Below are positions 31,516-41,435 of a DNA stretch of 64,000 nucleotides, one piece after another (position 1 is the first letter of the stretch; each line of letters starts with the position of its first letter). The stretch lies in the NCBI GenBank assembly GCA_000611775.1, contig KK106983.1, positions 5,585,818 to 5,649,817 on the forward strand. Reading direction: 5' to 3'. A program made the position numbers and the translations under genes. This DNA comes from Umbilicaria muhlenbergii (lineage: Eukaryota > Ascomycota > Lecanoromycetes > Umbilicariales > Umbilicariaceae). Below the pieces are notes generated by a model. That model made no database searches and was not told where the DNA came from. It saw nothing but the letters and a program-made list of their open reading frames with translations.

Positions 31516-33309
31516 CTAAGGAACCCACAGCTTCCCCTTCCCCCTCGCCGCACCCCTCGGCGACCCAGACTTGAGGACAAAATCCACGTCGGCCGGCTCA
31601 GGAGTCGCAATCGACCGGTGCGGGCTATGGCGAGGACTTGCTCTAGGAGACCTGGCAGCAAGGGTCCGTCCAGCGTTCAAAGCCACGCCGCTCGGTTTCC
31701 TGGCGAAAGAGCGTCCAAAGGCATCTGGATCGATGATGGCGGGCCCGCCCTTCGAAGGAGCTTCGTACTGTTTTGGTACCTTTGGTGTTTGTGGGACTTG
31801 TGGTGTCTTTGGCGGCGCTAGCGAAGTCTTTGTCTGCGAGAGGCGTTTCGAGCGTGGGTTGAAGACAACGACTTCATCGTCGCTGCTCTCGTCGTCTTCC
31901 GGAGGGGCAACGATCGGACCAATTGCGTTAATCGATGCAGGCGGCTCCGGAGACGCCTCCTGCGGGCCAGGTACCTCTTGCTCGAGTCTCGAAGCAGGAG
32001 CAGCTAGAACGGCCATCTTCTTTTCGGGTGCAGTATCCGCCAGCGGAGCATCCTCCTTTTTCTCCTGTGCACCATCTAGCGTGCCCAAAAGTCCATTCAC
32101 ATTTCCTACCAAAATGTCCTTTACAGGCCCTGGTGAGATTGCTCCACCAGGTATCGCTCCCTCCTTTCCTAAATCACCATCTCCAATTTTGACCCCCCTG
32201 TCTTCTTCCTTAGCAACGTCCTTCTCCGAAGCAATCTCTTCATCTCCAGCAACAGTTCCATTCTCGGCAAGCTCTTTTTTCCGAGCAACCTTTCCTTCCG
32301 TAACAACAATTTTGTCTGTCAAAGCCAGGGTTCCCGCCGTACCACGCTGTTGAGAGGATGTGGCTACCAAGTTATCAACTTCGCCCACAACATCACGGTC
32401 GTTGTTTCGCTGCTTTTCGGCCTCCCTCATCTCAGCAGAGATCGTCCGGATCTCGCAGATGCTCTTCGTTGGGACGTTGGCCTCTCCCGCTGCACCACAT
32501 ATCGCTGGGTCATCATTTAGCAATGCCACAGTTCCAAGATCTACTAAGCGGGTTTGACCATTCTGCGTGAGCGATCGCGTATAGCTCAGCAAAGATCCGG
32601 TATGATCAGCTATGGCGCTATCGCCATTCTGCAAGCCCTCCGTGTCACCATTTCTGGCTGGACGGACACCGCTCGGCGACGCGCCGTTCCGAGCACACTG
32701 TTCTGGCTTCGCAGGACTAGTACCACGGCTGGATCCCCGGCTATTGGTCCGAATGGAAGAGATGCTAGCGATAGCCCGTTTATGGTGGTGCCGGGTAGGG
32801 GTCGGAGACGCTATCGCAGATTCATCAGCAACGTTCAACTTGCCGAGCAACGCCTGCGCAAAGCTTGCTGGGCGGTCGATCATTGTTTCAGCATCTTTCT
32901 GCGGCCACCCAGCACCCTGGATGGACGGCTGGTTCTCCTGGGATGACTCGAAGAACACGCCATTCGGAGGGAGACCGCCTTCATGAGAGGCGGCCTTGTC
33001 AAGGAATTCCTTGACGATTTGAGGATTGATGTCGAAGGTTGGGTAAACCCTCTGTGAGGCTCTTTGTGAAGCGAGCTTCAAGAGTGTGCTCTTATGTTGA
33101 ACTTTGAGTTCAGCCGCTTTCTGCAGTTGTCCGTCGAGACCCTCGATGGCTAGCCCAGACATTAGACACTGGACTCGTATTTAGACATCTTCAAACGTAC
33201 TGCAGACGGGTATTGCCAGCCGGACTGTACCCTCGTGAACCCATCTCTTTAGTTCGTGGATGTTGTCCACCAAGGTTGTAGCGTCCACAACGCAGGTGAG
33301 ATTATTCAT
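31516..33309 (-). CDS. PIN-domain protein with long disordered tail
   Basis: Two exons (33309-33201, 33149-31516) with a 51-nt intron (branch CTAATG) give 580 residues. The first exon, easily missed, encodes CVVDATTLVDNIHELKRW and GTVRLAIPVC, and the splice continues TIEGLDGQLQKAAELK. This is the start of a PIN-like nuclease fold: an acidic residue at the end of strand 1 and the VPxxTLEGL-type turn. LASQRASQRVYPTFD and PQIVKEFLDKAA follow. From about residue 180 the protein is Ser/Glu/Pro-rich and probably disordered. The end is well ordered in composition and probably conserved: DDEVVVFNPRSKR, IIDPDAFGRSF and RGKGKLWVP. PIN domains cut RNA in quality-control pathways; the target here is unknown. 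A start at 33162 would lose the PIN N-terminus. Confidence 0.8.
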
Positions 33310-34040
33310 GATCAATCAATAGAAAAGTGTCCCTTTCTTTCATGGACACTGTAAAGCAACCTGAGCCCCATTGAAGGGGCCTAGTAACACGTTAGTGAGG
33401 TCTAGAAATACCAGAAGGAACTGCAGCGTAGAAGTGTTATCAGATTTGTGATTTGACTGTGCGCGCATAATGGAGGAGAATGTGACCCACCGGAGTCGGA
33501 TTCGCCGCTTTGACGGACGCAGGTGTTCATTTTGTTACTTGTTATTTAAAGAACACTGGGAAGAATCCTGGACGCTGTGGTGTCTGGAGGCAGTCATAAA
33601 GTCGAAGCTGGAAGGGGGAGGGTTCAGCTTGACGTGGGGTGATGGTGATTGGGGATGCGTCGACACGCCATCTCCGTTGACGCATTGACCACGCCCATGT
33701 CAGCCTGAGGCTTGGCGCTTCCCTCCCAGTAGAACTTGGGCGTATCATTTCTACAATGTATAATAATATATCTACCGGGATAACACGAGACAGTGATATC
33801 GGAGCCTTCTTGGAATCGCCGGCTTAATAGTTTAAAAACTAGGATATACCGGTTTAGAGAGATGATAAGATCGTCAATCGGCTAGTTCTGAATCCCGGCG
33901 AGCAAGCAATTCGAACTATGGAAGGGTATTTGGCAAGGATGACAACAGGTAAAGAGACGAAGAAACAACCGCACCGCCGAAAAGGTGAAAGAAATGGCCA
34001 GGGCAAACTGGTTTGCTGTCAAAGCCGCTCTTGGTCACGG
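33310..34040. other. Intergenic between two minus-strand genes
   Basis: Contains the promoter side of the PIN gene and the 3' flank of the sulfurtransferase. Nothing else identified. Confidence 0.5.
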
Positions 34041-35160
34041 TCAAGCGGTCTTCTTGATCAACCCATCAGCTTCCGTGGCTCGCTGAGCCCATTCACTAAT
34101 CGTACAGTCAGAACCAAATTTCCTAACAGACTAAAGAGTGAAGGATGAACGGCGAAGGGGTTACTCACGTCCAACTACCATCATAAAGTCTCCTGTTGTC
34201 CGGCCTGCCCCAATTTGCCTCATTCAGCGCGGCATCAATGACCGCCGCCGTAACCCCTGTACCACAGCTGCTGATAATAGGCTTCTCCGGGTCGATACCC
34301 TTACTCTCAAACAACTTCGCCAGCTCCTCCCCCGGCAACAGCGTCTTCGCCTTCGGACACAGCAAATCAGATACTGGTACGCTGATGCTCCCCGGCATAT
34401 GCCCACTCGGTAGTCCTGGCCTTGGCTCAGGCTCCGTTCCCTTCCACCGTCCCAGGCTTCTCGCATCCAGCACCTGTATTCCCTCAGCCCCCTCTTTCCC
34501 GTAGTCCTTGGCGATCTCCTTCATCTCTGCAAACTTGACCACCATGTACGGGTCCACTGCTGGAACGGCGTAATGGCTGTCCTGTTCCACAACCGCTTCG
34601 ATATCTCCACTTTCCGTGGGATATCCCTGTTCGACCCATAGGCGGAAGTTGTTCAGGATATGCACGTTCGGATGGCCAAAGACCTTGAGTGTCCAGCCTA
34701 CCCGCGGCGCACTGAAGATGCCTAGCTCTTTCGTATCATAGACGACCACTGTATCATCTTTCCTGATCCCTAACTTCTGCATTGCCTCTGAAAATCCCTC
34801 CGCCGTAGGTAGCATGTGTGGGTACTTGGAGTCATGGTCCTTGACTTGGTCAATGTCGAAAAAGCGTGCAGAGGGGATGCGGCATTCGTGGAAGACCTGT
34901 TGACCAGTGCGGCCGTCCGGGTCGTTGGGTAGAAACCATGCTGCGCAGAGTGGGATGATGCGAGGAGATGTGGAGATCTTAGTCGGACTGTTCTTGGTGA
35001 GGGCGTCGGCGAGTTGTTTGGGCGTGACGATGTAGGATTGCAACGAGACGTAACGGCGTTGACTCATTGGTTGGAAGAAGCTCGTGGTACTTGGCTTGGC
35101 GGAGGTCTTGAGCTTCGTGGAAGTCCTGGCAGAGCTACGTAATAGCGCAAGTAGTGCCAT
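34041..35160 (-). CDS. Two-domain rhodanese sulfurtransferase (thiosulfate / 3-mercaptopyruvate type)
   Basis: Two exons (35160-34169, 34095-34041) give 348 residues; the short last exon adds EWAQRATEADGLIKKTA. The N-terminus (about 35 residues) is rich in Arg, Ser, Thr and lacks acids, as in a mitochondrial targeting sequence. The inactive first rhodanese domain spans about 45-190 (ECRIPSARFFDIDQVKD, VVVYDTKELGIFSAPRVGWT). The second, about 205-348, holds VLDARSLGRWKGTEPEPRPG, GHMPGSISVPVSDL and the active loop SSCGTGVTAAVID with catalytic Cys. It moves sulfur from thiosulfate or 3-mercaptopyruvate to cyanide or thiols. The CGTGV(T) loop favours the mercaptopyruvate type, but specificity is not certain. 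Confidence 0.94.
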
Positions 35161-35605
35161 TGTCGATGTTTATTTCAGCGGGTGTTTCATCTTCAGGTTC
35201 ACAAACTTCAAGTATGAAGAGAACGGACGGTTTAAGGCTCCAAGGATGATATTTGCTTGCTAAGCTGGGCAAAGGATCAAGTTCGATCTGTAGTTTGAAG
35301 GCACCAACTCATGCTGCGGATCATCTTGATAAGAGGAGCTTGTGGAACATTATCAATCAGAAGTGGTCCCATAGGGAAAAGCAAGCACCAGTTACGCCTC
35401 TGTTAATCAGATCGCGATCACCCAACCCCGCGTTTTACTTGCACACAAACCAAGCTGTGCCTTCTGGGCGGAAGACCGATCGGCGAAATTTACGTTGTCG
35501 CAAGAGACCCTGAACGCCCGCAGAAGCTAGTACTCTGTTGTCTATAACGAGGATCGTCCTCGACCCAGCCGCCTCCTTCACGCTCCTCGGCTACACTGAT
35601 CGAGT
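35161..35605. promoter_or_regulatory. Bidirectional promoter region, sulfurtransferase / APC11
   Basis: 445 nt between divergent starts. No specific site assigned. Confidence 0.45.
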
Positions 35606-36029
35606 ATGAAGGTCACGATCCAGCAATGGAACGCCGTGGCGACATGGAGATGGGACATGCCCGAGGACGATGTTTGCGGTATCTGTCGTGTGCAGTTTGA
35701 CGGGACGTGTCCAACTTGCAAATACCCTGGAGATGATTGTACTCTTCGTATGTTTTTACACTAGGCTATTGAGTGGCAGCAGGACTAACCACGTCAACAG
35801 TCATTGGCAAATGTGGCCATTCTTTCCACATGGTACCGCATTCTCCCCGGTCATGTTAGCAGAATGTAGCACTGAGGAGAGTACAGCACTGCCTCCTGAC
35901 TTGGATCCAACAAGATTCTTCCAAAGGCTTGTGTCCGATGTGCCGACAAAGTGAGTTGCCAGACCTACCTGAGACGGCAATCACTGATATGGGCTTTCAG
36001 AATTCGAATGGAAGCAAAGCGGCGACTGA
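35606..36029 (+). CDS. APC11: Anaphase-promoting complex subunit 11 (RING-H2)
   Basis: Four small exons (35606-35747, 35801-35832, 35887-35950, 36001-36029) give 88 residues. The protein starts MKVTIQQWNAVATWRWDMPE and carries the APC11-type RING: CGICRVQFDGTCPTCKYPGDDC, GKCGHSFHMHCLLTWIQQ, LCPMCRQKFEW. Length and all zinc ligands match the family (human APC11 is 84 residues). With APC2 it forms the catalytic core of the APC/C E3 ligase that ubiquitylates securin and B-type cyclins. The gene is too fragmented to appear as one ORF. Every junction keeps phase and has standard GT...AG ends. Confidence 0.96.
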
Positions 36030-36601
36030 ACATGGCTGGTCTGTTGCATCTTATGCGCGCTTGGGATTCTAGGGAGGCTGGCTATTAAGGGGGGATGCTG
36101 ATTCCCACTGTTTGCATTTCCAGCATGGCAAAGGCGTGGTGCATTATTTCACAATCCCCATGTCAAGCCCTTCCACTTCACCTCCACACGCTAGAAAACC
36201 GCCCCAGATCAAACCCCGGCTTAAATCCCACTGGCGGATGTGCCAACCGAACCAAGTCCCACGGATCCGCACTCCGCCTGTAAGAAAGTGGCACGCCCAC
36301 ACGACCCACCAACCCGCTCAGACCGCTTCGTCCCCATTGGGCCGGCCGCCCGACTCGCATGCAGCCAGCCCGACATTGGCGTCGGGCAAAAGTCCGCAAT
36401 AACGACTACGTCCGACGACAAACCCTCAAGTATCACGTGCCGTGAGCAAAAAGAGGCAAAGCGCGACACCCGTGGTGTTGGATACGGAACGCATCGCCGA
36501 TAGACGTTCCCGTCGGGGCGTAGATGGTGTGGAGTGCAGCATAGAGCTGTCAGGACCTTAGTCCCGCGAAAATCGAGACCACTGATTCGATCCGACGAAA
36601 T
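36030..36601. other. Intergenic upstream of the conserved hypothetical gene
   Basis: Contains one CACGTG (in TATCACGTGCC near 36433). No gene seen. Confidence 0.45.
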
Positions 36602-37261
36602 ATGGACGCCTCATCTCATCCCAGCCCTTTGCGACCGCAACAGACTGACCCGCCATCTCTCCTCCCCTCCGCCCTACCCAAAGACCCCCACTCCTCCGCC
36701 CCAGCCACTCAGCACACGCCCACCGCACCGTCGCCCCCCTCCCCACCACCGGCATCCCCCTCCCCCACCTTCTCCCCCTTCTTCACCCTCATCGCCTCCC
36801 CCACCACCGCCGACCACCACCACCCCCGCGTCCACTACCTCTTCTCCGACGACCCGGACACCGACCTCATCACCACCGCCGCCCTCGACGTCCTCGACAC
36901 CCGCGCCGCCGCCGCCGCCGCCGCTCACGACGGAAAAGTTGGCGGCCCCGGGGAGCGCTACTTACTCCTCGACCTCGACCGCACCGGCACGGCCGTGACA
37001 CGCGCCCAGAGCATGACCGCCAGTTTCCAGATCCTGTCTGCATCCATCTCGCCGGCGCCGACGTGGGAGACTGCCGAAGGCACTGACACAGGAGCGGGAG
37101 CGGGACTGATGCTCAAGATCTGCGGGACGGAAGGTATGGGGAGCGGGGAGGGGGCGGTGGCGGATATGTCGATGGAGGCCGTGGTGGAGGAGTATGAGGC
37201 GCGGATGGCGGAGTTGCGGAAGGTGATTGAGGGGGCGGAGGAGGGGGGTAAGGGGGAGTAG
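36602..37261 (+). CDS. Conserved fungal protein of unknown function, Pro-rich N-terminus
   Basis: A single exon of 219 residues, very GC-rich. The first 55 residues are Pro/Ser-rich. The core SPFFTLIASPTTADHHHPRV and HYLFSDDPDTDLITTAAL, then ERYLLLDLDRTGTAVTRAQS and SFQILSASISPAPTW, looks like a compact fold that I believe is conserved in Pezizomycotina, though I know no function. A poly-Ala run (residues about 101-108) and a charged helix at the end (VVEEYEARMAELRKVIEGAE) complete it. The alternative ATG at 36534 is in another frame. Confidence 0.7.
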   Translation: MDASSHPSPLRPQQTDPPSLLPSALPKDPHSSAPATQHTPTAPSPPSPPPASPSPTFSPFFTLIASPTTADHHHPRVHYLFSDDPDTDLITTAALDVLDTRAAAAAAAHDGKVGGPGERYLLLDLDRTGTAVTRAQSMTASFQILSASISPAPTWETAEGTDTGAGAGLMLKICGTEGMGSGEGAVADMSMEAVVEEYEARMAELRKVIEGAEEGGKGE

Positions 37262-37300
37262 GGGTTGGGACGTGGGGATTGCGGGATATGGTGGGGATAA

Positions 37301-37350
37301 GATGGGAAAGGAGGGGAAAGGATGGGAAAGGATGGGAAAGAATGGGAAAG
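37301..37350. repeat. 10-bp tandem repeat GATGGGAAAG, five copies
   Basis: Five 10-mers with one or two changes, then degenerate GATGGGAT-like units to about 37375. Confidence 0.85.
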
Positions 37351-37723
37351 GATGAGATATGGGATGGGATGGGACGTTGGCAAAATCATCCGGGCGCATA
37401 AGGATGGCGTCGTGCGTGCGTTTTAGGATATCAGGAGGTTTGGGTGAGCGGGGTTTTCCAGATGAGGACAGGAGCTTGCGTGTTCAGCAGCTCACCAGGG
37501 GGTTTTTGTCGAATGCGCGTGGGAGATGTCCATGCGCGGTTGACAGTATCAAAAATATTACTCACACATTCCGCCACCTCCAAGCGCAACGATATGTGAA
37601 CGTCGATGGAATTTATCTCAAGTCCTATCTCCGCACGACAACTATAAACACATCTCCGCGTCTCCCCTTCCCTCCAAAAAGCCAGCAAAAACCCAATCCC
37701 CGCATAAGCCCGCCCCGCCCCCC

Positions 37724-37743
37724 NNNNNNNNNNNNNNNNNNNN
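37724..37743. other. Assembly gap (20 N)
   Basis: Preceded by a C-rich tract (CCCGCCCCGCCCCCC) on the + strand. Confidence 0.99.
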
Positions 37744-38235
37744 CCAAATACCCACCGAGCGCCCAAACCCGCCGTCCTTTTCAAGAAGACCCCCAAACCC
37801 CCAAACCCCCAACCCACCGTAGCTCCCCACTCCCTGATTAATGCAACCGAAACCCGGAGACGGGATAGCCGGAGACGGGATATAAGCCGACGACAGACGG
37901 CGAACAGAATCGCTCAGGCGCTATAGCAACAACGGCAACGAGTACGCTCGACCCAAAACCAAGAACGCCGGTTGGTATGATAGCGCACGCCGAGCCACCG
38001 TGTTCGTGCGCAGATGAAACAAAAAGACCGGTCGATGGACTCGAAGATGCGCAATGGGTATTGGGTGCCGACGGACGGTCATGATGGTATGTATGTATAG
38101 CAGCGACGACGACAACAGACCCCGGCTACTGTGGGTCGCCGGTGAGATGGGACGAAAGGAGTCCGTCCCGGGGACGGATGATCTCCATAGATGTTCCGCC
38201 AAGGATATGCATTGGATAAGAGACCGGAGCTTCAT

Positions 38236-39713
38236 TCAATGGCCCTCGCGTGGAGGTTGATCCGACCCCGGCTCTCCCGCTCCATTCTCCCCTCTTGCCT
38301 GTCTCCACTGCGCGGCGCCGGTCTGTCGAGCGGGCAGCTTGGGGCCAGTAGTCGAGGAGGTGGAAGGCGATGGTAGGCCGGGGGGTTGGATCATCCTCTC
38401 GATCTCGGTGGCTAGAGCCGACACGACATAACGCCTGAGTTCTCTCTCCTCCCGCTCGTCTTCCTTGATGAGTCGGTGCCTGTCCTCCTTGGAGAGACGC
38501 TCTCGCCTCACCCGCCGGATCTCGTTGATTATCCAGAGCAGGACCTCTTCGGGGGCTTTGTTCCGATCGACGCCATGTGTTGCTGGGTTGCGGACATATC
38601 GACGGGTGACGTCGGTTGCTCCGTCATTCGAGAACGCGATGCAGTACGACATCTTCTTTCCCCAACCTGTTGTCCTCATGTCAGGACTGTGTCGACATGG
38701 TGGAACCAGTGGAGTAGAGTGACATACCTTCAGCGTATAACCGGGGATTGTCCCATGCCCCTTCGCATGCATCGACGTGAATCCATCTCCTCTGATGCTC
38801 TGAGTAGACCTCGGTCCAGACATGATCCTCTGCGTTCCACACCCATCTAACCCGACCGCCGACAGCGCGACACAGCATGCTGAAGCAGTCGGCCCATTCC
38901 CCACATCTGCCCCTCCGAGTCTGCAATAGCGCCCAAACATCTCCATATCGTGGGAACCGTTCATATGCTCCACATTGTCCGTACGAACATTGGTAAAATT
39001 CGACACGGGCGGCGCCACGAGCAACTTCATCAGGTGTCGGAGGTGTCACGCCGTGCGCAATGGTGGGTGAGCCGCACTTGGGACAAGGTGGATTGTTGAC
39101 CCATTGGAAGAAGGAGCCCTTGAACCATCTTGCGAGTCAAGTCAGTCCATGGTACATTGCGATGTGCATTCGGTGAGGTAAGAACATACCTTAGTAGCGC
39201 TTGGATCACACAGTCCTGATAACCCCATTGAGGCTTTGCGTTTCCTCCCATACTCGCCGCTTGGGCTTGTAGTATTTGGCTCTCTTCCTCCGCCTCCCCA
39301 TATATCCTGTCCAAAGGGATGACGGCCAACGCTTCGTCTAGTAGCCCGGGGTTCTCGTACTTTGTAGGAGTGACGGACAAGGTGAGAAGGTAGTTTTTAA
39401 ACCTATTAGAGGCTGCATCTTGGGGTGGTGATGGGATCCTGGGAAGATTGCGAAGTGAAGAGTATGATGGGGGTGTTGCAGCGCTATGTCGGGTTTGGTG
39501 ATGCGTGGACACACCCGACGAAGAGGATAGCGGACGGCGCTCCGAAGGTGCGGGTGAGCCCGACCGTGACCGCGACCGCGCTCGGTCGGTGAGGTTGTTC
39601 AGTCGTCGAGTTCGCAGAAGCTGTTCGAATTGTTGCGTCAACCCAGCGGCATCGAAAGGTCGTTGCGATGGTGGTGGTGGGGGTGCTCGTGAAGGCGGCC
39701 TCGAGTCGGCCAT
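38236..39713 (-). CDS. PNG1: Peptide:N-glycanase (PNGase), transglutaminase fold
   Basis: Three exons (39713-39190, 39128-38728, 38666-38236) give 451 residues. PNGase removes N-glycans from misfolded glycoproteins in the cytosol during ER-associated degradation. A Pro/Ser/Arg-rich N-terminus precedes the core ([20 protein letters not shown]). The zinc site has CPKCGSPT and QCSYGQC. The catalytic triad is present: Cys in [16 protein letters not shown], His in [11 protein letters not shown], Asp in [34 protein letters not shown] and a basic helix ([15 protein letters not shown]) follow. Introns of 61 nt each are in phase, and both splices restore family sequence ([13 protein letters not shown] and [12 protein letters not shown]). 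Confidence 0.95.
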
Positions 39714-41435
39714 GATCTGGACGTTCTAAAGGTGATTCGTCTCGAAGCTGTAACGACTTCTGTGACTCAAGTCGGTATTAGATGTATGGCAGAGTTGAAC
39801 AGCAGTTGCGGCGTGGAGGAGCCCAGGGTGTCTGGACGACCGCAGTCGCTGCACAGCCGAGACCTTGCCACACTCGAGAATGATTGCGACAAGATTAGAA
39901 AGTTGCGACGAGAGGACCAGCAGCGGGAGACCAGCAAGCGGATTGATCACCTTGACCGGTACCGTCGACGAGGAAGTCGTTCGGAGGGAGAGAGAGAGTC
40001 GAAGATGGAGCAGAGCGAGTGGAGGGTGGGTACGAGTGCTGGACGAGCTGCACGCTGGGCGCTGGGCGCTGGGCGCTGGGCGCGGGAAACGAAGTTGGCT
40101 TCAGCGTCGTCGTCAGCTCTCCCGCTAGTGGCGCCAAGCTGACGCTATCCGTTTTGGCCTCCTCAGCCCTACCCTACCCACTGAATCTCCCCTGGCACGC
40201 CGTCTCGGCCGTGTTGGTGTTCCTTGCGGTGGAAAGGGCTGGTCTGATCAGTCCACCAGTACTGCCAGGCGCTGCGTGATAGCCCGTTCACCACCTGTTG
40301 CTCGCCCGGATTCCTGTCCGAATGCTGCAAAAGTGACAAGTCCCTGTCAGACGCGCATCCAGCAGCTGCGTGGTCTTGGCTTTCTCCGGCACGATGACTG
40401 AAAGGCGATTGGACCACTTGTGGTCTGGCTCGTCAAAGGTCAGGTCGACATGCGATTTGCGATGCAAATGTTTCGGAGTGCGGGCAGAGTTTCCTGTCGA
40501 ATCATGCAGGGTCTGGGTTTGATGCGTCAATCCGATGTAGAGCAGATGGAGAACATGCAAATGCTGCTATTGGGCATTCGAGAATCCAGGGACAAGTGAG
40601 GAGGACGCCCCTATTCAACAACGTGCGAGATCCATGAGCTTACTCTGCATCGCCTTGGAGCCTCACCATCAGCTGCACGTAATGGTCCGTGTCACCCTAC
40701 CTTACGCATTACGCATGGAACGGATCGGAAATCTAGACCGCGAAGAGGGGCGACTGAGGGACGGAGAAGACGCGCAAGCGAGTTACGTGGCTTTCCACTG
40801 TACTTCCCAACATCTGATCATCCACCGTCACAATCACAATCACCCCCATGTGCGCCAAAGGCACCCTCCTCCCACACACACGTAATCTTCGGTCCGTGCC
40901 AGCTACCGAGGTCACAAAGAGAGTCGGACCGCGACAATACTTTGATTCGGAGGCAACTGACAAGGCAGTCAATGTCTCCACCCTATCTTGATGATTATGT
41001 AATCCCACCGCTGCTATCTGTTGTCTGCTTTTCATGATATGGTGTTTGCATAGTATTACAAGACAGCTACCTCGCACTGGCCGCGATTGCCTTTTGCCTG
41101 GTTTTGGCTTGAGTGATACTATGAGTGAGTTTCCCGTTGAGAATTCGGATTTCTCTATCCAGTGCCACTACGTACCCGTGGTACCTTAGAATGTGGACAT
41201 CCCCAAATGCGCAATGCTGCTCATACACATCCTACGTTCGAGTTGCATGTGTCGGTACTCATACCGCAGAATCCTCGGTCGGGATTCGGTAACTGTCAGG
41301 CTTTGCGTCCCCGCTAGGCAGACGAAACTCTCAACGCCATTGTGATCCTTCCAACGGAAAACCGTGATAATGGAGTGAAGGCTCCTCCCACGTACTTCGA
41401 TACCTTCCTTACTGGCAGGGGTACCAGTCTTCCTC
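39714..41435. other. Intergenic, promoter of PNGase and 3' flank of Utp4
   Basis: About 1.7 kb with only short, uncharacteristic ORFs. Contains a 7-bp tandem repeat. Confidence 0.5.
40054..40081. repeat. GCTGGGC heptamer, four copies
   Basis: Four perfect 7-bp copies in tandem. Confidence 0.85.

Larger units (their letters stand above)
37262..38235. other. Intergenic with minisatellite and a small gap
   Basis: Lies between two convergent genes. Holds the 10-bp repeat, the 20-N gap and a short CCCAAACC run. No gene seen. Confidence 0.5.
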
